DNA of 64,000 bases from Xanthostigma xanthostigma (Eukaryota > Arthropoda > Insecta > Raphidioptera > Raphidiidae), in NCBI GenBank assembly GCA_963575645.1, contig OY754464.1:68236948-68300947 (forward strand), given 5' to 3'. The position numbers were made by a program, and so were the translations under genes. Position 1 is the first letter of the stretch. The number at the start of each line of letters is the position of its first letter. Under the pieces are notes generated by a model, which searched no databases, was not told the origin of the DNA, and worked only from the letters and a program-made list of their open reading frames with translations. Below, piece by piece: positions 1 to 11,340 of this stretch.

Positions 1-1337
1 ATGAGCTCAAAACCCGGACAGAATTGCCAAAAGAGATTCCTTATTTTACTAATAATTTTTTTTTAATATACGGATTTTTTGGCTTCTACACCGATAAATT
101 AATTAGCAAGATTGCTTGTAAATAAAATAAACTAAAAAATATATCCCAATACGCATAACACTGGGATACAAGATGATTGGGCCATAGGATTTACATGCAC
201 ACGACCATGGAGTTGCATTGGGTAATGAAATTAAATACCTATCTTGTTATAATTTGTTATATTTATTATTATAATTAGTGTTGATGAATTTTTTACAATC
301 TTTGATGAAACTGAACGTAATTTTTACAAGCTTTCGTTCAATTATATCTATATTCTCTTTGGTATAAATTAATGAATCTTATAAAAATTAGAAAAACGAA
401 ATAATACCTCCATTTTCTTTTTTCCAATACGCAAAAATAAATCTTTTTGAATTAAAGAAACTAAATTCTACTATGGTCTCTTGATAAAAAATATTTATTT
501 AATCATTTTAGAAACTGAAAAGATCGACTTTAATTTTATCTGATAAATTTAATAGTGGATTGACAGTCGGAAACATTTTTCCGTCCAGCACAGAGCGAAA
601 AATTTTAAAATCCGGACTGTAATGAAACAGCTACTGATAGATATCAACAAGTAAATTAATTATTATCATTTCGAATTGAAACATGAACGTGTAAATAGGG
701 TTGCACCTTAATTTGGAACAAGTGAGGAAGTTGTAATAATATCAAACATAGTCTTTAATTCGGTGCGCTTTGATCCCTAAAACATAGATAAATGCATTCA
801 AATACGCTGCCACACACAGACGCACAAATTGTACAGAAATATATATTATGTACCTGTGCAGGTGAACATTAATTAAGGTTGACTAATCAATGATCATAAT
901 CCTCTCAAACACAATATTCTAAAACCATATTACACAGATCGTTATGCAATATCTCTAATCTCATTTAACATGTGCATTAATAATAATATAATATCGTTGC
1001 TATTGTGTGCCTGATGCCTGACCGATTTTATAGAAATTGTCTACGCACACCCAGTATAACCAGCGGTTGCAGTCCAGTTCACTGGTTTCGTGTGAGGACA
1101 AAACATTTTGCCATCAATCAGTTGTAATGAGTTACGTAACGGATTAATTTTTCGTGTCGAAAAGCCACATTATTCTGATTCCAGTTAGAACATCGAGTTA
1201 TTACCCACGCATATACAGAGAGGGCATAGAAATACATAAACACACAAATAATTTCAACTGCAAAGATTAAGGTTTTGGACACCAGCACTGTGCAATACCA
1301 ACCCACTGAATGGAACGACCAATCACAGAAGAGCATA
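1..1337. other. No recognisable feature
   Basis: AT-rich sequence with scattered poly-T and poly-A runs. I see no open frame of note, RNA gene, terminal inverted repeat or tandem array. Probably intergenic or intronic DNA, or repeats too decayed to read. Confidence 0.5.
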
Positions 1338-1530
1338 CTACGACCGAGTAGAGAACACGAGCACGCTGACTATAAAAGACGGAAGTACCACTACCACACT
1401 TGGCGAGACACTTATCTGTGAGCAGCCTAGAAGGACACTTCGCCCGATACTACATGTAGACGAAACGTCAGGTAGAAATACCAATGTACCACGGCATGCA
1501 AGCCCGGAAACCAAAAAGATATGGATCAAA
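1338..1530 (+). repeat. Penelope-like repeat fragment
   Basis: The segment shares its order of motifs with one arm of the foldback at 53,413-53,719: AACACGAGCACG, then GACGGAAGTACCAC, GAGCAGCCTAGAAGGACAC, ACGAAACGTCAGGTAGAAAT, and ACAAG/GCAAGCCCGGAAACC. A third shorter copy lies at 5,290-5,405. The CGAAACG signature within repeated hairpins is what I associate with Penelope-like retroelements; that family call is inference. There is no coding capacity. Confidence 0.45.
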
Positions 1531-1770
1531 TACTAATGGTTTTAATACGGAGGTACATGTGAAGCAGAGGTTCACGAACTTTTCTATATTGTACGACTCA
1601 TTAGCCACTTCAGATATTTATTGCGCCTTCCCGAAACAAATTGGTCCATGACTGTTGCATAACAGCAGTATGGCTGGCATGGTACCTCGCTGACCTGGGC
1701 ATTTACAGTTCGATCCATCTCGGTAATGTTCGGCTCTCATCATGCGGTTAAACTGCCCCCGACTCAACGA

Positions 1771-1781
1771 CCCCCCCCCCC
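1771..1781. repeat. Poly-C tract
   Basis: Eleven consecutive C residues in otherwise AT-rich DNA, likely length-variable. No function is implied. Confidence 0.9.
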
Positions 1782-1949
1782 GGGCTTCTTATGAAGTTTG
1801 GCCAAAAGCCTTCCTGAATAAAAGGGCTATCTAATGCAAGAACAGTTTTTTAAAGAAGATTAGTATTGACTGAAATTAGTGCGCTTAAACACAGTCTCCC
1901 GCTTTATTATAATAGTAAGTATAGGTGTAAATAATAAAAGAAATTAAAT

Positions 1950-2224
1950 TAATATACCACTTTTTTAAAGCGAACTAAAAAGTATAAAATAATTTCTTTA
2001 CATATAGACTTTTAACTTGTGCGATTTGAAACGAAAAACGTGGGGCGCATTATTCGTTTTATCTCATAAATAGATTTTTTAATTGATAACTACTCCCTAC
2101 ACTTCTTATCTAATACCTGTCGCATGTGCCCTACGTTTTTCGTTTCAAATCCTACAAGTTGAAAATCTGTCTGTAAAGAAATTATTTTATACTTTTTAGT
2201 TCGCTTTAAAAACGAGGTATATTA
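1950..2224. repeat. Palindromic MITE (module P), copy 1
   Basis: Inverted arms of about 100 bp flank a shorter centre. The outer arms read ACGAACTAAAAAGTATAAAA-type on the left and its complement on the right, then a second paired block containing AAACGAAAAACGTGGGGC. The centre carries a conserved TTATATAAGAAGTGTAGAGAG-like stretch on the complementary strand. Three further copies occur at 12,872, 14,574 and 23,586. It lies directly beside a tRNA-Ile-like SINE, as do two of the other copies. Non-coding. Confidence 0.7.
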
Positions 2225-2274
2225 AATTTTTTTTATTGTTATTTTTATACTTTTTAGTAAAAAAAAAACAAAAA

Positions 2275-2490
2275 TACATCGTAAAAATTAAAATATTATA
2301 CCTATGGTCCCATGAGGGATTAAACTCGCGACCTTTACATCATAAGCACGACGCTCTAACCAACTGAGCCATAGATCAGTGACTGCTATGTGCCTTAAAA
2401 CGGTAAACAAGTAAGAACAAATTATATGTATCTGTCCACCCGGACAGACAGACAAGAAAGCGAGTTAAATAAAACTTGGTAAAATGTTAT
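2275..2490 (-). repeat. tRNA-Ile-derived SINE copy
   Basis: Read on the minus strand: a 5' module (AACTCGCTTTCTTGTCTGTC then CCGGGTGG), a spacer, a tRNA-like body at 2,304-2,376 and an AT-rich 3' tail. The full order matches the plus-strand copy at 47,866-48,045. The tRNA part has recognisable A and B boxes (GGCTCAGTTGG and a decayed GAGTTTAATCC). Its anticodon position reads TAT rather than the AAT of insect tRNA-Ile, so it is a degenerate repeat and not a working tRNA gene. Confidence 0.7.
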
Positions 2491-3030
2491 GGCTACTATA
2501 TTTACGCGTCGTCAAATTTACCATGTTGATGTAGAGTGATAACCAATTTTTATTCCTCAGTCTGTGTACAATTATATACAATGTATCAGTAGCCATAATG
2601 TATAGTTATAGTAATTATCGCCTTTAGAAATGCATGTCATTGAAAATTATTGATCTAAACATAATACCATAATCGCACGTATATCTTTAGAACAGGGTTG
2701 GATTAATATTGTGATGATGCATTGGTTTCAAACATTACAATCATAATATATTATGTATTCCTGCCATTTTACGTTTTAATGCAAATACAATCATTAATGC
2801 GCTTAGTGGAAATTCAAAATCATTGAAATAATAATTATAGTTTAGAATAATGATTGCGCCATGTACAAAATACGATTTTTAGTATTAAAATTGCTGAACT
2901 TTGACATAACGGTTTGTAAAAATACATATAAATTATGTGCTTTAGTTTCACCTGATAACTATAAAAATAAATTAAGATCGCCATGTGATCTAGAAGGTGT
3001 GAAAATACATTAAGCTTATTTTATATCAAT
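2491..3030. other. No recognisable feature
   Basis: AT-rich and non-coding. No inverted repeat or family match noticed. Confidence 0.5.
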
Positions 3031-3660
3031 TCTTTTACCATTCCAAATCCACAAGTGGGAAATGGTACTAATGTAGGTCAAAATCCACTTTTCAAATTAT
3101 ACAATATTTTATGGTTTTGAGGTCCTCTGAATAAAAAGCAAACATGTTTTTGGATAAAATCTGTGCGTCTGTTAGTCGGTTAATCCGTTTGTCTGTGAAC
3201 ACGATACAGGTCAAATTGATAAGCGGTTAAAACCCAATTTTGGGAGGATGTTGATATATAAATATGTAAAATCGACGCATGTGCAGAAGAGATATATGTT
3301 ATAACGTTGCTTCTTTTATATAATGTATACTTTTTGTAATGGTTAACCTATTATTCTATTTGTTTTCACAAGGTTTTGAAAAAACATTTTATTTCTAAAC
3401 TTTATAGTTAATGTTTTGAAAATAAAAAAAATTCAATTGTTTTTTTGGTCTTGTAGATCTGTCAAAAAGAAATTAGTTAAGTAACTGACAAGCGAGCTTT
3501 GGTTGATTTTTACATGATGTGATAACATACTATGTATAGGTAACCATAAGAACGAATAGCAAATATCTTAATATTTAATACTAGCTGTTACCCGCATCGC
3601 CGCACGCGTTGACAAAAATATAATTTTCTTTATTATAATACGAAAAAAAAATTGTCTAGA
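3031..3660 (+). repeat. Dispersed repeat family A, copy A1
   Basis: Begins with a short terminal hairpin (TTTTACCATTCC ... GGAAATGGTACTA) and continues with family landmarks also seen at 7,048, 20,029, 42,073 and 57,937: TTGAGGTCCTCTGAAT, GTGAACACGATACAGGTCAAA, CAGAAGAGATATATG, GTAGATCTGTC and GAATAGCAAATAT. It ends near ACTAGCTGTTACCCGC. No open frame is shared between copies, so I treat it as a non-autonomous DNA element of about 600 bp. Confidence 0.65.
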
Positions 3661-4690
3661 AATTTTCTAATAATCTTAAATCTTAATAACAATTTTATCG
3701 CGTTTTATTTTTATATATTTTAATATTTAAAATAGGAAATAAACATGGAAAATGTAAGACTTGCATATCGCAGGTAAAAGCTAGTCATGAATAATATTGA
3801 CGTATTTAATAACGGTGTATTCTGTAGGATCAATTCTAGAAACATTGCATAAGATAAAGTGAGACAGAAAGCTTACACTGAAATAGCGTTAATAATTTTT
3901 GATTGTCAAAATGTAATGATAGACCTGTTGCATAAGACATACTTATTGAATTTGACTTGATGTCATGACTTGTTTTGGCCAGTCGTACTGTGCGCGTTTT
4001 TGAGAAGACTGTTTAATTTATTTTTTGTTATTAATTGACGTTGTTTAAAACTATTTTATATTTGAAAACAATTACAAAATGTGTTTTAATAGTGTGTTAT
4101 ATTAAAAGTGATTTGTGAAAATACAAACGTATTCCCCAAAACTTGTCCCATTTTCTAAAGGTACGTAATTAAAATTTATTTCGTATAATAATCTGGATAA
4201 AATATGTTTACATATACATAATATAGTACACATACTGTCTGGAATTAAATATTATATAATGTTGGATAGATTTCTACCAAGGCACAAGGATTTATGCTAT
4301 AGAGTTTAAAATGAGATTAAAGCATCCCTCCAGCTAGTAGGTCGACTGGCAATGTACATTGTCCTCTTCTGACTGCACAAAGAGGGAATGAGGTTATTTT
4401 TTAAGTTTATGCTTATTCTTTTTTTAACATTCTTTTATTAACTTCACTTGTATGTATGTAGTAATGGTATCTTTCATTTAAATCACCCACTCCCAGACGC
4501 CAGAATAATGTGAAATTTTACATACGTGTAAAGAACCCTTGACAATAAAAGAATTTATATAAATATATAAATAATTTATATAAATATTAATAAAGATATA
4601 AATGATTTATATAAACATAACCATTTGAGTGTTGATTTTTAGAGTGAATTAAAATTAGAGTTTAAAAAAAAAAACACTCTTTTATCGAGC
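3661..4690. other. AT-rich, mostly featureless stretch
   Basis: Contains an AT-only tandem-like patch at about 4,550-4,617 made of TTTATATAAATAT units. Otherwise I see no coding, RNA or repeat signature. Confidence 0.5.
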
Positions 4691-5116
4691 AATGTGTTGC
4701 ACACGAGGCTGTAAACACTGCTAGAAACACTGTTTGGACTTCTACTGGCCTGCTGAAAATGACGTCACATGATAGATTTTAAAATTAGAACAGGGACTAT
4801 TTTTCTTGCTAGGTCCTCTTCTTGCTCTCAGCAAGAACCAATTAGAAAAGAGTATCTTGTCGCGTGCGCGACTGGACAAACGCAAACAAACCAACATGGC
4901 GTAATTCTGCTCAGTCAGACACCAGACACGTTTTGCTCTGTATTTATATTTGAACTGTCACTGCGCGCACACCAGATCTATCCACAAAGCAATCTTGAAA
5001 AGACGTCTCGTGTGAAGCGAACACATAAAAGCAATTAAGAAAAACAGCGCTAGAAAACTGGTAGTCAAATCTAGCAAGGAATCTAGCGGTAAATCCAGCC
5101 TCGTGTGCAGAGGTCT
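4691..5116 (-). mobile_element. PIF/Harbinger-like MITE, copy 1
   Basis: Terminal inverted repeats built on TGCACACGAGGCT at the left and AGCCTCGTGTGCAGAGGTCT at the right. The interior is homologous, in inverse orientation, to the cleaner copy at 52,066-52,494, sharing AGATCTATCCACAAA, CAGTGACAG and AGAACCAATTAG-type blocks. The 3 bases after the right end are TTA, the target typical of PIF/Harbinger; the left end is too degraded to confirm the duplication. The open frame across it is not conserved in the sister copy, so it looks non-coding. Confidence 0.6.
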
Positions 5117-5122
5117 TTATAC

Positions 5123-5286
5123 AATAAGGAGAACTTCAGTATAAAGTAGTGTTGATCCAATAGAATGTTAAGATGAAGGAAGGTTTTGGTTGAGGACCAT
5201 AAAATAAGCTTTACCAGTGCGAAACACTGGTAAAGCTTATTTTATGATCCTCAACCAAAACCTTCCTTCATCTTAATAAGGAGAAC
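5123..5286. repeat. Near-perfect hairpin with 12-bp target duplication (Penelope-like)
   Basis: Arms of about 51 bp at 5,169-5,219 and 5,225-5,275 are complementary across a five-base CGAAA loop. The insert is flanked by identical AATAAGGAGAAC at 5,123-5,134 and 5,275-5,286. The stem sequence (AAAATAAGCTTTACCA, CCTCAACCAAAACCTTCC) recurs at 29,639-29,815. A TPRT-type insertion of a Penelope-like fragment would explain the variable-length duplication and the foldback. Assignment to Penelope is inference. Confidence 0.65.
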
Positions 5287-5289
5287 ATT

Positions 5290-5405
5290 TCGTCTGCTGC
5301 CACGTCGTAATGTCGTAGTTAGGTCAGGTAGAAATACCAACGGACGACAGCCTACAAGTTCGGAAACCAAGTATATTTGGAACAACGCCGGCCGTGAAAT
5401 TCTAC
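5290..5405 (+). repeat. Penelope-like repeat fragment
   Basis: Contains TCAGGTAGAAATACCAA, then a TTCGGAAACCAA block and a CGCCGGCCGTGAA block in the same order as the right arm of the element at 53,413-53,719. Short and non-coding. Confidence 0.5.
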
Positions 5406-5892
5406 ACTTTTGGATATAGGACAAGGATAGGGAATTTTCCTCTATCTATGAAATATACTGGTGATTTAGTTTCATTAGTTTTCACTTTACTTTATTCATA
5501 GTTTTATTTTACCCCTTACTACAATTAATTAATTCTCCAGTGGCTAGTTCATAAATTGAACAATAACTTTCAACTTTTGTTCTATAATAATTAATTCAAA
5601 TTGTTAACAGGAGAGTATAGTTACAACAGACTAATTTATTACAGTAATCTTTTATTACAGTTTCGTGCCAAAAGGCCGTTATATGTTTTATGTATCATGT
5701 TACGTAATTGCAGTGGTCATTCTAAAATAACTGGTCAAGGTTAATTGATATTTTGTAAAATATTTAAATATGGTGTGATGTGTTTAATTTTTAATTTTTC
5801 TCCTACAAACGCCCGGTTTTTTAAATTATTTTTGACGAGCCTTTAGCTTATTAGTTCACATGTCCCTTTTTGATGAATTCCAGTCCTCCTTC

Positions 5893-6490
5893 ACCGAAAA
5901 TTATGATCATGGTGTCATTCGATCCGGAATGACACTAGAAATTTTTTTAAACAATTGCCAAAGTTATGAACATTTTATTAAAAAAAAGAGGGGTTTGGGT
6001 TTTTGCAAATATCTCAAAAACTATTGCAGATATCTGAAATCATAAAAAGATTCTGAAAGAGCAGAAAGTTTCCTACATAAAACTCTACCATCAATATTTC
6101 TAATCTTAAATTAGAAGTGAAACAGGGCTGAATTTTTTTAAATTTTTTATATAATTTTCAATATTTTTTTGTCTGAGCTTATCGTTTAGAACATATAAAA
6201 AAAATTAGCCCTATTTCACCTCTAAATTAAAATTAGAAATATTGGTGATAGAGTTCCGGGAGATGGGACTTTATTGTAGAAAATTTCCTGCTCTTTCAGA
6301 ATCTTTTTTTGTGATTTAAGATATCTGCAATAGTCTTTGAGATAATTGCAAAAGACCAAACCCCGTTTTTTTTCTTTTCCTAAATTATTTATACTTTTTG
6401 CAATTTTTTCGTCCCCCACTTAAATTTTTTCAAAAAATTTCTAGATGTCATTCCGAATCGAACCACGATCCCACCACGATCATAATTACA
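5893..6490. repeat. 600-bp inverted repeat
   Basis: The left arm runs from ATTATGATCATGG through GGAATGACACTAGAAATTT. The right arm ends AAATTTCTAGATGTCATTCC ... CGATCATAAT, its complement. Internal paired blocks include TTGCAGATATCT with AGATATCTGCAA, AGAGCAG with CTGCTCTTT, and AGTGAAACAGGGCT with AGCCCTATTTCACC. Arms diverge by scattered substitutions and small indels. The short open frames in each arm are mirror images of each other and not evidence of a gene. Confidence 0.75.
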
Positions 6491-7047
6491 AATAACCTGC
6501 GACTGTAATATTTATTTTTAGAGCATATAAATACTATTGATATAAATTTCAACGCAATCAGGTACGCGACACAACAAAAAATTTCAAAGTCAATCGGGCG
6601 ACGGGACCAACTTAAAAAAATCTTGACACTAGACATATAATAAAGAAAATAAAATTTTTGTTAACGCGGTCGGTGACACAAAGTCAATCGTAAGCTGCCA
6701 TATAATTATTATAGTTTTAGTGAATAAATCCATAAGAAAAACGCTTTATGAAGATGCGTTTCGTGGTTGTATTATTTAAAGCGTACATACTTTATACGTC
6801 TCAGGCGTCCATAAAAAATGAGCCTTAATGTTTTTGCATTCGCCGCTCTGGCGTCTGCCATTTCTTCTGCATGGCCGCAACGCGCAAGCAGTACCTCGGT
6901 GGTGGAGTTGTTTTACCACAGTGGAGGATAACTTAATTAACGGAGTCTGCCACTGGAAGCTAATTACTATACTGTGTCATCCACTAGCGCCTTAATACAG
7001 TGTGCTCAAAAATAATTACGTAAGAAAAATGATTTCATAAGTGTTAT
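6491..7047. other. Mostly featureless; fragment of family A at 6,583-6,650
   Basis: At 6,583-6,650 the block CAATCGGGCGACGGGACCA followed by a TAATAAAGAAAAT run resembles the second terminus of family A (seen at 19,478 and 42,047). The rest shows no recognised signal. Confidence 0.4.
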
Positions 7048-7365
7048 CTTTTACCATTCCAACCCACAAATGGGGGGAATGGTACTGGTTTAGGTCAAAT
7101 AACACTTTTCAAAATTTTACAATATCTTTTCGTTTTTGAGGTCCCTCGAATCTAAAAAACATATTTTTGGAATAACTCTGTGCGTCTGTGAACACGATAC
7201 AGGTCAAACGGATGAGCGGATTGAAACCAAATTTTGGGAGGGTGTTTGATATGCAAATATGAAGAGCCCTATTGTTTTTGGGGAAAATCGACCTATGCGC
7301 AGAAGAGATATATGCTATAACGGTTTTTTTTAATATAATAATAGTATACTTTTCATAACGGCTTA
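7048..7365 (+). repeat. Family A, copy A2, first part
   Basis: Shows the terminal hairpin around TTTTACCATTCCAACCC and the internal landmarks TTTTGAGGTCCC, GTGAACACGATACAGGTCAAA and CAGAAGAGATATATG. The copy stops at CATAACGGCTTA and resumes at 9,310 (TTATTATTCTATTTATTTTT, to about 9,471). The gap is filled exactly by the giant foldback, which dates the foldback as younger. Confidence 0.7.
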
Positions 7366-9309
7366 TAGCCCAGTGCATTTAGAAATATTTTATAGGTGTG
7401 ACCCAAAAATTTCAGATACATTTTTTCTTTTGTTGCTCATTCGCAAGGGTCTTCGATGGAGACCTTAACCCTGAATTTGCGCATTCACCAAATTGCCCCG
7501 TCCACCGCCATCTTGGATTTTGTTTTTTTTCTTCAATTGCTCATATCTCGCGTTCTAATAATCGCACAGCAATCATTCTAGGGTCGTTGGACTCGTCATG
7601 ATTTATTCTTTAATTGAATGTCTGTCAAGTAAAACTCTCCAATCTACTGGAAAAAAGTTATTAGCGTCCAAAGTTTAAGTTCTTTTCCAAAAGTTCTTGC
7701 GCCCGGTTTTTCCGCGCGCATCTCTTTTCAGTGCATCTGATACCCCCACTGACAGTTTACTATTTAAAGTAGACTCAATTTCCAGTATTTAAAAAAAAAA
7801 TTCATCCCAATCGGTTGATCCCTCGCCCACCAATCCACGATCAAAGTTGCGCTTTTCATTTCGTGCTATTTTGAAGCCTCTAATACATGCGCTTCGCGCT
7901 GCATTTCTCGCTTTTGTAACTAATATAATGCAAATTAATTAAGACCAATGACATATTCGTTAAATCTGTGCTAAGAAAACGTTTTTTACATAAATTTTTA
8001 CTTAAATTTATAACTCAGATCAATAGTGGTGTGTGTGAGTCGGACGAACATGTAAATATTTTGAGCCGGAACGAGATTACCCCCCTCCCCTTTTCGAGGA
8101 TGCGGAACATGGTGGTAATATTAAAATTTCTCTTTGGGGTTGAGCAACCTCCCAAAACGGCCAAAAAGCACCCCCGAACGGAGTTAAACGCGCATTACGT
8201 TATTCCCTTTCCGAAAAAATGTTTTTTACCTATTTTTGAGAATGATGAGCACGGTGGAGTTGTTGAAAATTGCATTCGACTTTCACCAACCCCTTCGCCG
8301 GCCAAATCTCAGAATCCTCTGAAACGGGGAGATAACCCAATTATGCTGGTGATATGAAAAAAAATCACCCGTTTTTGGGATCAGAGGTGAAGGGGTTGGT
8401 GAGAATCGACGGCAATTTTCAACACCAGCACCATGCTCAGCATCCTCAAAAACAAAAGTAAAACATTTCTTTCGGAAAGGGAATAACGTAATGCGCGTTT
8501 AACCCCGTTTGAGGGTGGTTTTTGTCCGTTTTGGAGGGTTGCTCAACCCTAAACTGAAATTTTAATATCACCACCGTGTTTCGCAACCTCGAAAATGGGG
8601 GGGAGGTAATCCCGTTTCGGCTCAAAATATTTACATGGTCATCCGACTCACACACTCTACTATTGATCTGAGTTATAAATTTAAGTAAAAAATTAAGGTA
8701 AACCGCGTATTCTTAGCACAGATTTAACAAAAATGCCGTTGGTCTTAATTAATTTGCATTATATTTGTTACAAAAGCGAGAAATGCAGCGCGAAGTGCGA
8801 GTATTAGAGGCTTCAAAATAGCACGAAATGAAAAGCGCAACTTTGATCGTGGATTGGTGGGCGAGGGATCAACCGATTGGGATGAATTTTTTTTTAAAAT
8901 ACTGGAAATTGAGTCTACTTTAAATAGTAAACTGTCAGTGGGGGTGTCAGATGCACTGAAAAGAGATGCGCGCGGAAAAACCGGGCGCAAGAACTTTTGG
9001 AAAAGAACTTAAACTTTGGACGCTAGTAACTTTTTTCCAGTACATTGGAGAGTTTTACTTGATAGACATTCAATTAAAGAGTAAATCCTAACGAGTCCAA
9101 CGATCCTAGAACGATTGCTGTGGGATCATTAGAACGCGAGATATGAGCAATTGAAGAAAAAAAACAAAATCCAAGATGGCGGCGGACGGGGCAATTTGAG
9201 GAATGCGCAAATTCAGGGTTAAGGTCTCCATCGAAGACCCTTTCGAATGAGCAACAAAAGAAAAAATGTATCTGAAATTTTTGGGTCAATTCCTAAATGC
9301 ACTAGGCTA
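7366..9309. mobile_element. Giant foldback element (about 1.94 kb)
   Basis: Almost the whole element is one inverted repeat. Arms of about 950 bp meet near 8,337. Termini are TAGCCCAGTGCATTTAG on the left and CTAAATGCACTAGGCTA on the right. Paired internal landmarks include CTTCGATGGAGACCTTAACC with GGTTAAGGTCTCCATCGAAG, CCAATCGGTTGATCCCTCGC with its complement, and CATTACGTTATTCCCTTTCC with its complement. TTA stands on both sides (7,363-7,365 and 9,310-9,312), consistent with a 3-bp target duplication within a family A copy. Open frames in the arms mirror each other and carry no recognisable domain. A PIF/Harbinger-like mechanism is possible from the TTA duplication, but no transposase trace is visible. 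Confidence 0.8.
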
Positions 9310-9471
9310 TTATTATTCTATTTATTTTTTCAAGAAAGTTTCGTTAAAACATTTTTTTTCTAAACTTAAAAGTTTCGGAAGTATATTGAAAATTTAAAAA
9401 ATCAGCTGTTTTTTTTTGTTTTGTAGATCTGTCAGAAATAAACTAGTTTGACTAATTTGATTTCTGCACGG
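9310..9471 (+). repeat. Family A, copy A2, second part
   Basis: Continues the interrupted copy: TTTTCAAGAAAGTTTCGTTAAAA, CTAAACTT, AATCAGCTGTTTTT and TTTGTAGATCTGTCAGAAAT follow in the order seen in undisturbed copies. Confidence 0.65.
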
Positions 9472-9591
9472 TGGTAAAAAAGAAGAATCAACTTAACAAT
9501 CAGTCTGTATATCTCTTGCATAATACGACTCGTGTGACTTCAAATTTGCTGGCGTTCGTTTTAAATATAATATTACGACAATCTACTATTA

Positions 9592-10170
9592 GTTCAAATA
9601 TAATTTTATTTTTTTTTGACGTGATCACCAATCTCATAAATTGCTAAAACACCGGCTGCATGCACGAAAAAGTGTAACGTTCTGCCTGACCCTGTGCGTG
9701 CTTTTCTCGAAAACGGCCCTAACGATTTGGATGAAATTTACTGAAAAGGGATTTTGGGGGGCAAAAAATCGTTTTAGCTAGGTCTCATCTCTCGAAAAAA
9801 TCGTTTTCTTACAAATTTTATCATTATAAAAATCAATTTTTTGACGTATGAAAATACTTAAATATTGTAAGTAGGTTTTGGAATTTTATATTATAAACAG
9901 TGAAACAATTGTTTTATAAATATTATGACAGCTAATCTTTGAGACTTAAAATAAATACGAAAGAAAGAAAGTTAAAAAAAACAATTATATTATAGGTGGT
10001 GAGTAATTTAAATAAATAAAATTAACCTAAATTTGAAGCGAAAGATGCAATATCATAGATTCGAATTATTATAATTATTATATAAATTTAGGTTATGTAT
10101 TACGGAATACGTTATCACGTAAAACTATCGTCCGTAAACCGACTTTACAGACAACCAATTTTTTGTATAA
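9592..10170 (-). repeat. Dispersed repeat family D, diverged copy
   Basis: Both ends match the family D copies at 28,003 and 45,705, in reverse. The left reads TTTTGACGTGATCACCAATC, then ACACCGGCTGCATGC and GCCTGACCCTGTGCGTGCTTT. The right reads TACGGAATACGTTATCACGT and CGTCCGTAAACCGACTTTAC. The middle does not match the other copies. Both termini contain an ACGTGAT core in inverse orientation, suggesting a TIR-type element. No coding frame. Confidence 0.6.
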
Positions 10171-10883
10171 TTTTTTGATAAATCCTTACAATGTAGTATT
10201 GTTCTAACGTTTTTAACTCAAACATAACATTCACGTTAAATCCTCAGTGGTGAAACCCCTGCAGTACCAATGAAAACTGTTTATTGTTATCTCTCGAACA
10301 ATCTGCATTTCATGAACTCACATTAAATCCATTTTTAATGAATGAATTTTTATGCGTGTGCATCCGCTTCAATTTGGAATTGTTCGGACCGAATTCACCT
10401 GTTTTTAATTATTCAGTTGTCTGTTAGAAATCCTGCGTCGTCGCCTACACGAATATTATTACACAATGCTGTGCTATACGAAGAAAAAATATTGTTATCA
10501 TTATGTTATAGAACAGGCTTTGAAATTAAAATTTTTTGGCCTACCCTCTCTGAAATAGTTACTTTACATGCATGAATAGCGACACGTAACGTGACTATTT
10601 ACAAACTAGGACGTAAGGGTAAAACAAAACTGATCGCGCTACAGCAATTTGTTTTTTTTTTTATAATTTAATTATTTGAAACGAATTTGCTTAAACATGA
10701 ACAGTCAAATGGAAAGTAGCTATTTTGTAAAACCTATAGGTCAAAAAATACCACATATATCTAGTACATAAATATACCTAATGGAATACAGTTTATCTGA
10801 CATAATGTCACACTAGATATAAAATCTACTTTTTTGAAAAAATAACGGCTATATCTTAAACTATGATAGTAAAGATTAACAGG
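10171..10883. other. No recognisable feature
   Basis: A 77-codon open frame at 10,342-10,575 has no domain I recognise and unremarkable composition; I read it as chance. Confidence 0.45.
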
Positions 10884-11095
10884 AAAATAGCCAATAAATA
10901 CACAGATGAAACATTATGTATTCATATACTTTTTAATACGTTCGACGTTTTGTGGATATCTTTGTTCGCATCATCAGGAATGATTAAAATATTATTATTC
11001 TCTTTGATGTAGACAAAGATATCCACCAAACGTCGAACGTATTAAAAAATATATGAATACATAATATTTCATCAGCTGTGTATTTATTGGCCATT
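10884..11095. repeat. Palindrome with CGTCGAACG motif (Penelope-like?)
   Basis: Left arm 10,884-10,968 and right arm 11,005-11,095 pair over about 85 bp: AATAAATACACAGATGAAA with its counterpart, and AATACGTTCGACGTTTTGTGG with CCACCAAACGTCGAACGTATT. The centre reads TCATCAGGAATGATTAAAA. The pairing of a TCATCAGG-type motif with an inverted CGTCGAACG-type motif resembles the other hairpins at 11,160, 29,639, 34,848 and 54,640. Confidence 0.6.
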
Positions 11096-11159
11096 TAATA
11101 AATAAAATTATCGACCAATTTTTCAGACAATATGTTAACAAAAAAATATGTATAATTAA

Positions 11160-11340
11160 TACATTAACGTTTCGATCCGGATTTGAATCTTCTTCAGAAC
11201 TGATCTAAAAAATAATTAATATTTAGTTTTTAATTAGTTTTTTTATTAAAATCGTTCAAAGTTATTAATTTCGTAATTAATAACCTTGAACGAATTTTAT
11301 AAAAAACTAATTAGAAACTAAATATTAATTATTTTTTATA
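11160..11340. repeat. Palindrome adjoining a TTCAGAAC ... CGTTTCG motif
   Basis: TTAACGTTTCGATCCGG and CTTCTTCAGAACTGA (plus strand) give, on the minus strand, a CTGAAGAAG box followed by CGAAACGTT, the layout of Penelope-type hairpin motifs. It is followed by an AT-rich inverted repeat, about 11,206-11,270 pairing with 11,276-11,340 (TAATTAATATTTAGTTT with AAACTAAATATTAATTA). Confidence 0.55.

Noticed and set aside
4769..5038. 89-codon frame sharing peptide-like similarity with a frame at 52,165-52,509
   Set aside because: The similarity follows from the two being copies of one MITE; indels change the frame between copies, so it does not look coding.
7968..8357. 129-codon open frame within the giant foldback
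   Set aside because: Its counterpart in the opposite arm (8,446-8,655) is shorter and broken, so the frame has not been maintained; no domain seen.
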